A DNA stretch of 64,000 bases from Euryarchaeota archaeon UBA605 (GTDB lineage Archaea > Thermoplasmatota > Poseidoniia > Poseidoniales > Thalassarchaeaceae), in contig DATY01000001.1 of assembly GCA_002504905.1 (NCBI GenBank), positions 39,137 through 103,136 of the forward strand. Direction: 5' to 3'. The notes beneath the pieces were generated by a model. It saw nothing but the letters and a program-made list of their open reading frames with translations. It was not told the origin of the DNA and did not search any database. A program made the position numbers and the translations under genes. Shown here one piece after another: positions 1 to 9,220 of this stretch; position 1 is the stretch's first letter; each line of letters starts with the position of its first letter.

Positions 1-558
1 CTGATAAATTGTAGTTGCAACTGCAGTAATTGGAACTAATGCGAATCCAAATAATCCAACTGTAGAAAGAGTATCTCTAGTTTCAATTCCATCGGGTTGA
101 GATTTTCTTGAAAGAACGATGAATAATGCAACTGCAGTAAGTAAGCCAAATGTATTCAATCGGAGGTCTCCCCAATCCCATGGTACCCCCCATTCAGCCG
201 AACCCCATATAGGACCTGAGATAACGACTCCTAATCCAAAAAGAAGTCCTAAATCAGAGCCAGTACAGAATAAATTCCAGCCCCACTCTTTTCTTTTTAA
301 GAACCAAGAAATTGCTCCGATAAATAATAGACAGAAGGATAAAAATGAAGTCCATGCAAAAGGTACGTGCCAAAATAAGATTCTATAAGCTTCTGGAGAT
401 CTAAAAGGAGGAGATTGTACTAAAGGAGCGTACGTATAACCCATTATTGCAGTTAATAGCACACCTGCACCACCTATGCAAGTTAGTCCCCAACCCACAT
501 ATTTCATTGAGGACATAAACCTGCGACAGTACACTATATCATGAATGCTCGTTTTCAT
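1..558 (-). CDS. ccmC: CcmC-like haem/cytochrome c biogenesis membrane protein (3' end outside window)
   Basis: The reading frame is open from ATG at 558 down to base 1, giving 186 codons, so the C-terminus lies beyond the left edge. The protein has hydrophobic segments, a W-H-V-P motif near residue 60 and a tryptophan-rich periplasmic-type motif (WGSAEWGVPWDWGDLR) near residues 107-122. This is the haem-handling WWD-like signature of the CcmC/CcsA family. By family knowledge CcmC presents haem for cytochrome c maturation at the outer face of the membrane. Its start overlaps the stop of the upstream CcmA-CcmB fusion by 4 bp (ATGA), so the two are translationally coupled. CcsA or CcmF membership is less likely given the size and the haem-exporter neighbour. 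Confidence 0.82.
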   Translation of the reverse strand, partial: MKTSIHDIVYCRRFMSSMKYVGWGLTCIGGAGVLLTAIMGYTYAPLVQSPPFRSPEAYRILFWHVPFAWTSFLSFCLLFIGAISWFLKRKEWGWNLFCTGSDLGLLFGLGVVISGPIWGSAEWGVPWDWGDLRLNTFGLLTAVALFIVLSRKSQPDGIETRDTLSTVGLFGFALVPITAVATTIYQ

Positions 559-1988
559 GCTTCCGGAAGATAAACTGAAACCATCCACACTAATAGACTA
601 ATTATTCCAGCCAGAAACATCATAAAAATTGGTTCTTCTAAGGATAAACCCGTACTCATACCGTGAATAATTATTATTTCAAGAGAATCAACAAGCTCAA
701 TAAAAGGCCATACTAAAACTAACAAGAGTAGAGATACTACTGAAGCACCTGATCTTCTCAAATCTGAAACTAATAGATGTAGAGAAGAGGAAGCAATAGC
801 GACAAAACACATTATCAAGCAAGGCAACCATAACCAATAAACTACTGAATCATTTGCAATCTGTATATTATCGCTGAGAACAAACCAAGACAAATAGATT
901 AATGGTATTGGCAGTAATACAGATGACCCTATTATTGAAGAAGAAAGACGGAAATTAGGACCTATTACTGCAGACCACCACCTACCACAATTCTCTTCGG
1001 CATATCTTCCAATCAATGCAGGAGGTATGACTACTGAAATAAACGGAGGAAGTAAAATCAGGGCAGAAAAAAAATCTACACCAACAGTAGAAATTTCTTC
1101 CTCCGAAATCAGGGCGTGAGATAATAATAAGGCAAGAATTGCAGGAATCAGACGATTAATTGTATCTATCGGATTTCTCTTTTCCATCCTGTAAGCCCAA
1201 TTAAATAAGCTAGATGTTTTCTTTATCGATATGTTATTTGTGAAACTAGGAATGGTAAAATCCGATTCTGGTTGTGATTTTGAATTAAAAATAATTTTTT
1301 TATCATCAGTAAAAGTCAAAGTTCGATCTGCTACCGAAATTAAATCAGAATCGTGAGTTGCTAGAATAATCCCATGACCTCTTGAAATTAAAGATCTCAA
1401 CCAATTAATCAGCAGTAATTTAGCAGATTTATCCAATCCTTCAGAAGGTTCATCGAGTAAAACTACTCTGGGATTTTTTGATAATAAAGCAGGTGCGAGT
1501 CCTGAAAGAACGGATAACCTTCTGGCTAATCCTCCAGATAATTGAGAAATTCTATCGGAACTCCTATGTTTTAGACCCCAGCAATCTAGTAATTCTGAAA
1601 TTTTAATATGATCAAACTCACAGCCTGAAACTTTCAAAACGGTCATTAATCTCTCTTGAACTGTTTCTTCACCAGACATTCCATTTTTTTGAAGAGTTAA
1701 TCCCATTGGAGGAAGGGGGTTTCTCCTACCCTCTGAATCTCTAACCAATACCATACCTGATGAGTCATGTTTCCAAAAAATTGAACCAGAAGAGATTGTA
1801 TGCATTCCAGCGCTTGATTCTAGTAATGTAGTCTTTCCACAACCATTTGAACCTACCAAAGTAACTAACTCTCCCTCAACTAAATCAAAGTCTAAATCTG
1901 AAATTATGAGACGGTTACCTCTATGGATTTCTAATCCCAAAATCTGGATCAGGGTCTTATCTTCCATGTTCTTCCGAGGGTGGTTCAT
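555..1988 (-). CDS. Haem exporter ABC protein, CcmA ATPase fused to a CcmB-like permease
   Basis: Residues 1-235 are an ABC ATPase with Walker A GSNGCGKTT (46-54), signature LSGG (150-153), Walker B VVLLDE (175-180) and an H-loop histidine near 212. Residues about 265-477 form six hydrophobic segments with a charged loop after the second, the topology of CcmB. CcmA and CcmB are normally separate subunits that work with CcmC in haem handling for cytochrome c maturation, and here one 477-residue chain carries both. The start chosen is ATG at 1988. The frame stays open to 2045, but that stretch overlaps the divergent rhomboid gene and adds nothing family-like. The CcmB assignment rests on topology and on the adjacent ccmC, so a different ABC-2 type substrate is possible. 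Confidence 0.72.
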   Translation of the reverse strand: MNHPRKNMEDKTLIQILGLEIHRGNRLIISDLDFDLVEGELVTLVGSNGCGKTTLLESSAGMHTISSGSIFWKHDSSGMVLVRDSEGRRNPLPPMGLTLQKNGMSGEETVQERLMTVLKVSGCEFDHIKISELLDCWGLKHRSSDRISQLSGGLARRLSVLSGLAPALLSKNPRVVLLDEPSEGLDKSAKLLLINWLRSLISRGHGIILATHDSDLISVADRTLTFTDDKKIIFNSKSQPESDFTIPSFTNNISIKKTSSLFNWAYRMEKRNPIDTINRLIPAILALLLSHALISEEEISTVGVDFFSALILLPPFISVVIPPALIGRYAEENCGRWWSAVIGPNFRLSSSIIGSSVLLPIPLIYLSWFVLSDNIQIANDSVVYWLWLPCLIMCFVAIASSSLHLLVSDLRRSGASVVSLLLLVLVWPFIELVDSLEIIIIHGMSTGLSLEEPIFMMFLAGIISLLVWMVSVYLPEA

Positions 1989-2023
1989 CGTTTGAGTCGT
2001 TCGACATAGAATCGAAGGCGCTA

Positions 2024-3091
2024 TTGCTACTATACTGCCCGGCACTGTTTGTGATTACCTCTCCGGAGTTTGATTTTTACTGGTCACAATTAGAAAATAG
2101 TGATTTCATTATTCTTTCAGTTTACCTTGTAGTTTCCATTATTCCATTTTTAAATTCAGCTAGGGAAAAAACCAGTATTGCACTTGCAATGGTGTTGTCT
2201 TTACTCCTGGTAATGTTTGTCAGATTTTCATTTAGTATTCTTGAATTAGATTTTAACGAAATACATTTTTTCTCCTTATATCCATTTTTGGCAGATGATC
2301 CTACCCAAATTCATCGTTTTTTTACTTCGGCATGGTTACATGGGGGCTGGATTCATGTTCTAGGAAATATTCTTGTAATTGGCCTGGTAGGAGTTCCTCT
2401 GGAGCAAAGATTAGGTGCTAAAAGATGGCTTCTGGTGTATTTTCTGGGATTCTTAGGAGGTAATTTAGCATGGGTTTTATCACATCCTGACTCAATAAGT
2501 CCGGCTATAGGAGCGAGTGGTGCTGCTTTCGGTTTGCTTGGAGCTTATATGGCATGTTGGCCGGATGATCAAATTGAATTTCCATTACTATTTTTTATCA
2601 GAGCATGGCCTATTTGGCTGATTGTATTTGTTAGACTAGGATTTGAAATTTATCAAATTTATGCTATACAAGAAGGAACAGCGGGAGAAACAAATATTGC
2701 ACATATGGCTCATATTGGCGGATTTTTTATGGCATTTTTATTTGCGAGGCTGATTGCAAAAGGTGGGCCAAGTCCACTAGGTTCGGATGACTCTTACAAT
2801 AATAGCACAAATCCTAGTGAGGCAAAGAGAATTATTGCGAAAAAGAATCTAGGTGAGTTAACAAATGACCCATGGGAAATTGCAGGGAAACCACTCGAGG
2901 GAAGAGCGAAATGGATATTGTGGAACCTTAAGGAACAAGGAGATGAATTAGAAACAAGACAGGCATGGCTTGAAGAACTAGCAGAGAATACAATTTGTCC
3001 AGTTTGTAATGGAGAAGTAAAGTTGTTAGAAAAAGATGAAAACTTTAGGCTGATTTGTTCGATAAATGATGAACACCTTTTCTGGCCATAA
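2024..3091 (+). CDS. Rhomboid family intramembrane serine protease with C-terminal half zinc ribbon
   Basis: A 355-residue polytopic membrane protein. It has the rhomboid motifs HxxxN (H111, N115), the catalytic serine in GASGA (S165) and the catalytic histidine in HMAHIGG (H230), so it should cleave membrane proteins within the bilayer. After the last transmembrane segment comes a cytosolic tail of about 110 residues. It contains one CPVC knuckle (near 329-332) and a lone later cysteine, like a damaged or half zinc ribbon. The start is uncertain. TTG 2024 has a weak AAGG upstream and GTG 2051 is an alternative, both before the first membrane span at about residue 29. The gene diverges from the Ccm operon with almost no intergenic space. 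Confidence 0.85.
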   Translation: MLLYCPALFVITSPEFDFYWSQLENSDFIILSVYLVVSIIPFLNSAREKTSIALAMVLSLLLVMFVRFSFSILELDFNEIHFFSLYPFLADDPTQIHRFFTSAWLHGGWIHVLGNILVIGLVGVPLEQRLGAKRWLLVYFLGFLGGNLAWVLSHPDSISPAIGASGAAFGLLGAYMACWPDDQIEFPLLFFIRAWPIWLIVFVRLGFEIYQIYAIQEGTAGETNIAHMAHIGGFFMAFLFARLIAKGGPSPLGSDDSYNNSTNPSEAKRIIAKKNLGELTNDPWEIAGKPLEGRAKWILWNLKEQGDELETRQAWLEELAENTICPVCNGEVKLLEKDENFRLICSINDEHLFWP

Positions 3092-3142
3092 CTATCTAAA
3101 AATGAATTAATTATCGGTTCAGATTATACATCTATTGATGCT

Positions 3143-3159
3143 GGCTCTCTAAGAGAGCC
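3143..3159 (+). promoter_or_regulatory. Perfect inverted repeat abutting the subtilase start codon
   Basis: GGCTCTC and GAGAGCC flank a TAA spacer, a perfect 7-bp stem with a 3-nt loop that ends one base before ATG 3160. An ATTATACA element lies about 20 bp upstream (3123-3130). The repeat is GC-richer than its surroundings. It could be a leader RNA hairpin controlling initiation or a DNA operator overlapping the transcript start, and the sequence alone does not decide which. Confidence 0.5.
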
Positions 3160-6100
3160 ATGGTACGAGCATCGAAAACAGTTGGGCCCATGTTAGTTGT
3201 GATGTTGATGTTGGTACTGGATTTATCAGTTGGAGTATCGGCAATTGTACCATTAGATGATGACACAAATATTAATCAAAATGATGAATTATCTGTTGTA
3301 TCTGATAGCGAGATACCTTCACTAATTTGTGATGATGAAATCTGTCCAGAAAAATTCCTAGGAATTGGTTTTCCACCTTGGGATGCAAGTCCTGCGGTGG
3401 AAGAGCCTTACTGGTGGGTGAATTTTAACACTGATCAAGACTCTAATGGAATGGAAGATAGTCTGCAATATATGATAGCGGGACAGAAAGAATCTCATTC
3501 TGCGACTGCAATTTTAGGAGATGATGGGCGCATGACTACGGCTATTATCGTAGGCTATTCATGGCACCCAGGGGAGACCGATCTTCAAAAATTGAAAGAT
3601 ATATTGACTAAACATGGGTGGGAAGAAGAAGGGTCTTGGTTTTTCCCAGTTGAATATATTGATTCTGTTGTAATAGATCATGTACCTGTTAGTTCATTAA
3701 TAGAAATTTGGCAACAAGATGGTGTTGTAATGATAGAGGAACAAGATAAAATTGTGTCTTACTTGAGTGTGGCAACAAGAGGCTCTAAAGTTCGAACATC
3801 AGATGTTTATGACGAAACTCTAAGAGACTTTGGATATGATGGATCAGGCGTAGTTATTGCTGTATTAGACTCAGGAGTTGATAATGAGCATTTTTCATTA
3901 GATGATTTTTCAGATAATAATAATGATAATGAAAACGAGCCAGATGACCTTTCAGATCCTAAATGGTTAGCAGGTTGTGATGCTACCTCTTGGAACTCTC
4001 AGGAATGTAATGACGGTGAATTTGACCCTGATGATGGAAATGGACATGGAACACACGTTGCAGGAATTGCCCTAGGGACTGGAGATTCCAGAAGAGTGAA
4101 CCAAGGTTATGCTCCTGGTTCATATCTTGTTGATGTTAAAGTAATGACAGATTCCGGAGGCAGTGCTGGAGGAGATGAAGGCCCAATAATCAAAGGACTA
4201 CAATGGGTTTTACAAAATGTAAATACTGATTGGGGAAATAATGACTCAAGTGAAGGAATCGATATAATGACAATGTCGTTCGGGAGTGGAAGTTCCCCAG
4301 TAGGTGAAAATGACCAAGGAGATGATGGGAATAATTCTGCAGCAAGATTAGTAAATAATTGTGCAGATGCTGGAATTGTACCAATTGCTGCAATAGGGAA
4401 TGATGGGACCAATCGAGTTACATCTGTTGGCGCAGCAGATTCATCGATTACTGTTGGAGCTATTGATGACAAAAATACTATTCAGCGAAATGATGATATT
4501 ATAGCCGATTATTCAAATTCAGGACCAAGAGTTGATGATAACGATGGAAATAAGTGGGATGAGTTGAAACCAGATGTAGTTGCTCCGGGCTCTGGAATTA
4601 CATCTGCACAACATGCTACTTCTAGTTCTACAATCCCTGGACAAGATTCAACATCTCTAGCGGACGATAGATATGTAGAAATGGATGGAACAAGTATGTC
4701 AACACCTGCAGTAGCAGGATTAGTTGCGATAATTTTACAGATAGATGATGAATTAGAACCTCAAGAAGTGAAAGATTTACTAAGAAATAATTCGGAAGTC
4801 AGAGGAAGCGCTTCTATGCCTTCAGTATCTGATAAATGGAATGAAGATTACGGATTTGGTATTATCGATGGAAACCTAATTCTTCAAGCTATGTTAGGAG
4901 ATGACACTGGAGGAGGTGGAGGCGACCCTGATCCTGGAAATGGAACAGGAGGAGGAGACCCCCCAGTTGGAGAAGGTACTGGGAATTGGGCTGTTATAGA
5001 AAAACCAAGTGGTTTATGGCTGATTGAAGGTGAAAGTTACAGTGTTAGAGGACATATTAATGAGGCTGGAGAAGAGAACGGAACTACTGAAGAAGTTCAA
5101 GTGAGAGTAACTTACAAGTATAGGCCAACAGGAGGAGGACCTCTGTCCACTGGTGTCTTAGTCGATTGGCATCAGGCTCTTGGAACCATTAATTGGACGA
5201 CAAATTTTGATATCCCAAATTTTGAAGAAGATGTCGATGTTGATGCAGAAACACTTCAAATAGAAGTCAAATCTAAGAATGAATTTGATCAATGGAGTAA
5301 TACAACGAAAAATACACATAATTTGGGAGTTATTTCTCTGGAGGTTGAATCTCCCAGTAATCAAGATCTAGTAAGTGGAAATGTCGAAATTAGTGGAATA
5401 TTAGAAACAGTAAATGGGGCCCAACTACAGTGGAGATTAGGAACTGATGAATGGAAGAATATGACATATTATTCTGGCTCAGGAGCTGAAGAGATACAAT
5501 GGTCAATGCCATGGAATACTGAAAACACTGACGATGGTATGCAGAGATTTTCTGTAAGATTCGTTAGCGGCGTAGGTGTTGCTTCAGAAGAGATAAGAAT
5601 TACTGTAGAAATTGACAATAATCCTCCATCACCTGATTTAATGTTTAGAACTGGAATTTCAATTCAGGAATATGGAATTCCTGTGAGTGAAACATATGTT
5701 AATACGTTTTTAGAAGCAAAAGTTCAGATAAGAAATATTGGAGACATTTCAGCGGATGAATTGACCATTTATCTTTTAGAAGATGGCTACAGAAAGGATG
5801 AGATAATAATACAGAGTTTAGAGAGTGGAGATATTATCGAAGTATCCCTTTCTTGGAATCCATCTACAGTAGGCGATAAACTATTGACTGTTTCTTTAGA
5901 TCCTTTAGATGAAATACAAGAGAATAATGAATCTGATAATGACCTTTCAATTACATTTCCAGTTTTACAAAGGCCTCAGGGGATTGACCTAGCTTTCAGA
6001 GATGGAGCAGTAAAAACAGAACCATCAATACCAAGACCTAAAGAACAATTCCTGATTACTGGAAGAGTAGATAACTTAGGTTCAACTAACGCAATGAGTG

Positions 6101-7962
6101 TAGGAGCTACTCTTTGGTTGAAAAATGATTTAGGATGGATGGAAGTATCCACTACTACAATTTCTCTTGTTGTAGGGCAAGGTGCGAGTCAAGTAGCATT
6201 TGCCTACATTGCTGAAGAGGTCGGTCCTCTAGAAATAAAAATCACTGTTCAAGGAGAAAGTGATTTGGATATGAGTAATAACGAGGCAATTTCTACTATT
6301 CTTGTTGATCAGTCCTCGTTGAAGTCTCCACGAGATTTAACATTTGATTATGGAGAAGAACCTGTTAAGGTGATAGACCTCAATGGAGAAGGTTTAGTCA
6401 TTACCAACAAAGATGGGGGATTGGCACTCTACAGATTGAATTCAAATCTTGCATTAGTACCTTGTTCAAATATGCTTGAGACAAAATGGTCAGGAGATTT
6501 AACTTCCTGGAGCACTAGTGATGGTTATGCACACATTGTTTGGACAAGAAGATATATTGATAATCAGGGTTATTTCAAACAAACATTGAGCTACTCAAGA
6601 ATTGATGCTACTTGCGAATTGTCACCAGTACAAGACTTAATGCTACCCATATCACTATCTGATGGAAAATATTTTGGAATAGATATTGATGTCAAAGGGA
6701 CTGAAATTATTGTTGCAGGATACCATAGAGATATTTCTACTGGGGGAACTTTCAAAGATTTGACCAGTGTGTTTCTACTGACTTCAGATTATCCAATATC
6801 TTCTGATGATTGGGATTATACACCAAATGTAATTGATGAAATAGAAATTAGTATGTATGATTCAGATCCGGTCACAGTAGAATTAGGAGAAGAATTTACC
6901 CATATTCTCTATCAATCAAATAGAGATGATATTACTGGAAAAGAAAGAATAGGATTGTGGTATGCACATGGTTCCAAAGATCAAACCTCTTGGACATATA
7001 GAAAAGCCATTGGAGATGAAGCAGGAATGCAAAAGATGTCTGTTATTACTCATGAAGATCGTGATTACATTTATTCAGTATGGAAAGAGGGAGAGGATGC
7101 AGAATCTAGATTAGTTTCAAAAGTGACTGATTCAACAATGACCGTAATTGAGAACCTCAGTGTAGAAATATCTTCAAAGGGAATTGGGAATATCCAAATG
7201 ACTGAGACTCACTTAGGTATACAAATCTTTTACGACTTTGTTGGCCCTACAGGTAGCCAAATTCAATATGGGATGATGAATCCGACTCCAGGTGAAGAAT
7301 GGATTGGACTTTCTGATAGAATAACCACTGGGAAAAATCATCTTTCATCGGTTGACAGAAGCCCTCTAAGCGATCAAACAATTATTCTAAGTTGGAATGA
7401 AATATCTGGCTGGCAAATTAGATCGTTAATTGACGATAATGACCCCGATAGAGGAGAGTTAAATTTACTTGAGGAGACGAGGATTTATTTAGGGCTAGAT
7501 GAGCAAAATTTTGCAATTTTAATGGCAGGTATATCGATAACTGTCCTCTTACTTTGCTTATTGGTTCTGACTACAATGTCACTCAATGCTGTAAAGTGGG
7601 TAGGTAGAAGAAGAAGAGTTGGAACTGGAAATATTATCTTAGAAGATGATGTTGTAGATATTGTAGAGCCAACAGATCTTGAAATTAAATCCTCAGAGAT
7701 TGAATTAATAGAGGAAAAAAATGATGATCCTGCTAACCTTAGAAAACAAAGAAGAAATAGTCGTAAGATATCTAATCAATTAAGCGAACTATCAGTTCCA
7801 ATCCCTCCACAACCTTTACCTCTACCATCTTCCGGAGAAATACAGGAAATACCACAAATTAATCGCACCATTCTTTGCCCTGAATGCTCTGCAAGATTTG
7901 ATGTTTCATCGGGACTAAAAATGATTAAGTGTCCTATCTGCGAAAGTAGAATTTCTTTGTAG
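3160..7962 (+). CDS. Giant secreted, membrane-anchored subtilisin-like serine protease (S8)
   Basis: A 1600-residue type I membrane protein. Residues 1-35 carry a signal peptide (a second ATG at 3190 would suit it equally well). About 110-200 looks like an inhibitor-I9 type propeptide. The S8 triad is complete: D237 in AVLDSGVD, H296 in GHGTHVAG and S512 in GTSMSTP. A Gly/Pro-rich linker at about 585-610 leads to beta-sandwich modules, two resembling CARDB domains (about 825-1050), then a region about 1060-1440 with WTRR and WNEIS-type repeats suggesting a propeller. A transmembrane helix lies at about 1450-1475, followed by RRRRR-type stop-transfer residues. The cytosolic tail ends in a CPEC-CPIC zinc ribbon (1569-1600). 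It probably degrades external protein while tethered to the cell. Confidence 0.9.
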   Translation: MVRASKTVGPMLVVMLMLVLDLSVGVSAIVPLDDDTNINQNDELSVVSDSEIPSLICDDEICPEKFLGIGFPPWDASPAVEEPYWWVNFNTDQDSNGMEDSLQYMIAGQKESHSATAILGDDGRMTTAIIVGYSWHPGETDLQKLKDILTKHGWEEEGSWFFPVEYIDSVVIDHVPVSSLIEIWQQDGVVMIEEQDKIVSYLSVATRGSKVRTSDVYDETLRDFGYDGSGVVIAVLDSGVDNEHFSLDDFSDNNNDNENEPDDLSDPKWLAGCDATSWNSQECNDGEFDPDDGNGHGTHVAGIALGTGDSRRVNQGYAPGSYLVDVKVMTDSGGSAGGDEGPIIKGLQWVLQNVNTDWGNNDSSEGIDIMTMSFGSGSSPVGENDQGDDGNNSAARLVNNCADAGIVPIAAIGNDGTNRVTSVGAADSSITVGAIDDKNTIQRNDDIIADYSNSGPRVDDNDGNKWDELKPDVVAPGSGITSAQHATSSSTIPGQDSTSLADDRYVEMDGTSMSTPAVAGLVAIILQIDDELEPQEVKDLLRNNSEVRGSASMPSVSDKWNEDYGFGIIDGNLILQAMLGDDTGGGGGDPDPGNGTGGGDPPVGEGTGNWAVIEKPSGLWLIEGESYSVRGHINEAGEENGTTEEVQVRVTYKYRPTGGGPLSTGVLVDWHQALGTINWTTNFDIPNFEEDVDVDAETLQIEVKSKNEFDQWSNTTKNTHNLGVISLEVESPSNQDLVSGNVEISGILETVNGAQLQWRLGTDEWKNMTYYSGSGAEEIQWSMPWNTENTDDGMQRFSVRFVSGVGVASEEIRITVEIDNNPPSPDLMFRTGISIQEYGIPVSETYVNTFLEAKVQIRNIGDISADELTIYLLEDGYRKDEIIIQSLESGDIIEVSLSWNPSTVGDKLLTVSLDPLDEIQENNESDNDLSITFPVLQRPQGIDLAFRDGAVKTEPSIPRPKEQFLITGRVDNLGSTNAMSVGATLWLKNDLGWMEVSTTTISLVVGQGASQVAFAYIAEEVGPLEIKITVQGESDLDMSNNEAISTILVDQSSLKSPRDLTFDYGEEPVKVIDLNGEGLVITNKDGGLALYRLNSNLALVPCSNMLETKWSGDLTSWSTSDGYAHIVWTRRYIDNQGYFKQTLSYSRIDATCELSPVQDLMLPISLSDGKYFGIDIDVKGTEIIVAGYHRDISTGGTFKDLTSVFLLTSDYPISSDDWDYTPNVIDEIEISMYDSDPVTVELGEEFTHILYQSNRDDITGKERIGLWYAHGSKDQTSWTYRKAIGDEAGMQKMSVITHEDRDYIYSVWKEGEDAESRLVSKVTDSTMTVIENLSVEISSKGIGNIQMTETHLGIQIFYDFVGPTGSQIQYGMMNPTPGEEWIGLSDRITTGKNHLSSVDRSPLSDQTIILSWNEISGWQIRSLIDDNDPDRGELNLLEETRIYLGLDEQNFAILMAGISITVLLLCLLVLTTMSLNAVKWVGRRRRVGTGNIILEDDVVDIVEPTDLEIKSSEIELIEEKNDDPANLRKQRRNSRKISNQLSELSVPIPPQPLPLPSSGEIQEIPQINRTILCPECSARFDVSSGLKMIKCPICESRISL

Positions 7963-7971
7963 GTGGAGATT

Positions 7972-8601
7972 TTGCGAGTCTTGCTTGCATCTGCTTCAGA
8001 AAGAAGATTCGCTTGGTTGAATGATTGCTTTCAAAGTATTGATATCACATGTATACCACTGATAAGTAAAGAAAAAAATATTGAAAAAAATAAAAGTGTG
8101 AAACAACAATCGAAAGATATTTGTTTTTCGAAGGCAGAATCAGCCGCCTTGGAATGGAGTCTTGTAGATTCGGAAACTCACGATATTCCAGATGTGATAA
8201 TAGTTTCAGATACATTGGTAGAGTCTCCAGGTAATGAGAACATGGCTTTAGGAAAACCAGAAGATAGTTTCATGTCAACCAGCATGTTGCTAAGATTATC
8301 GGGAAAAAGGCATAGAGTCTGGTCTTCAACAGCAATTCTAGTTCAAAAAAATAAGCAATATCAAAGCCTATACTCAGATTGGAGATATAAAATTTGGACA
8401 GATTATGCTATAGTTGAGTTTGATGATTTGAGTGAAGAAGATATAATTGGGTTAGTAGAAAGTAACTCTTGGGTCGGTAAAGCTGGAGGTTATGACTTGG
8501 CAGGATCAGCAGGCCAATATACAAAAATTATCGAAGGAGATGAGGTGACAGTTCTCGGTTTTTCGAAGCAGGCTATTGATGAACTCAGAAAAATAATCTA
8601 A
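7972..8601 (+). CDS. maf: Maf-family nucleoside triphosphate pyrophosphatase
   Basis: About 209 residues. It has the Maf N-terminal motif LLASASERR, a central VSDTLV...LGKPED...LSGKRHRVWS block and the C-terminal GKAGGYDLAGSAG motif, matching house-cleaning NTP pyrophosphatases that remove non-canonical or modified nucleotides. I prefer TTG 7972, which has GGTGGAG 3-9 bases upstream and gives MRVLLASAS at the expected N-terminus. GTG 7963, directly after the subtilase stop, is the alternative. It is probably co-transcribed with the subtilase, although their functions are unrelated. Its end overlaps the convergent NifU-like gene by 3 bases. Confidence 0.85.
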   Translation: MRVLLASASERRFAWLNDCFQSIDITCIPLISKEKNIEKNKSVKQQSKDICFSKAESAALEWSLVDSETHDIPDVIIVSDTLVESPGNENMALGKPEDSFMSTSMLLRLSGKRHRVWSSTAILVQKNKQYQSLYSDWRYKIWTDYAIVEFDDLSEEDIIGLVESNSWVGKAGGYDLAGSAGQYTKIIEGDEVTVLGFSKQAIDELRKII

Positions 8602-9095
8602 ACGAATACTACGCCACCAAATTTTAACACAAATTCTTTTTGAATTTCATCGAACCATTCCAACATAGATTTAGAGAAACGAATGGAGATAATCTCATCA
8701 TCCATTAACAAATCATCTTGAATCCCTTTTAGAGTTCCTGGAGCTGCTCCGCAAGAAACACAGGCCCCATCTAGGTCTAAAATTAAAGATAACACTTTAT
8801 TTCCAATATTATTTTTCTCAATTTCTGCTGAAGTGACTAACAGCCCCCCTCCATGACCATCTAGTGCAGCCCTTACAATCCCTAGTCTAGACATCAAAGC
8901 AGGAATTATTTCTGGATCATTCGACTCAAATAATTTGACTAAAGATAACTTACTCAATCTTTCTATTTCTTCTGGCGATTGTGACTCGGAAATACGACGC
9001 ATCGCTTCCTCTCTCATTACATCTTCAATCTGTTTCCTGTATGATTCTGAAAGATCTTCATCAACAGGTAGTTTATTTCCGGAGTGGTCGACCAT
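8598..9095 (-). CDS. NifU C-terminal/Nfu-like Fe-S cluster carrier protein
   Basis: A 165-residue protein. Its C-terminal half (about 75-160) is the NifU-like domain with the cluster-binding motif GACVSCGAAPGTL (CxxC). The N-terminal 70 residues are charged and helical and match nothing I recognise. Nfu proteins bind a [4Fe-4S] cluster at the CxxC of a dimer and hand it to apoproteins. It diverges from sufCBD across a 125-bp spacer (9096-9220), supporting a role in the same Fe-S pathway. No clear Shine-Dalgarno precedes ATG 9095, so the mRNA may be nearly leaderless. Confidence 0.85.
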   Translation of the reverse strand: MVDHSGNKLPVDEDLSESYRKQIEDVMREEAMRRISESQSPEEIERLSKLSLVKLFESNDPEIIPALMSRLGIVRAALDGHGGGLLVTSAEIEKNNIGNKVLSLILDLDGACVSCGAAPGTLKGIQDDLLMDDEIISIRFSKSMLEWFDEIQKEFVLKFGGVVFV

Positions 9096-9220
9096 CAGTC
9101 TTTGCGAGAATGCTACTTCACTTTAGGATGACCAATAATAACTATAATCCACTACTAATTTATCAGGCAAATAAGCATTTATTCAAAAGGGGTGACGTAC
9201 ACGAAAGGTTAGGAATTAAC

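Noticed and set aside
119..388. Open reading frame of 89 codons on the plus strand
   Set aside because: It lies antisense to the CcmC-like gene, which has clear family motifs in its own frame; the antisense translation shows no recognisable pattern.
4107..4472. 121-codon antisense frame inside the subtilase
   Set aside because: It is a shadow of the peptidase domain, with low-complexity composition and no start context.
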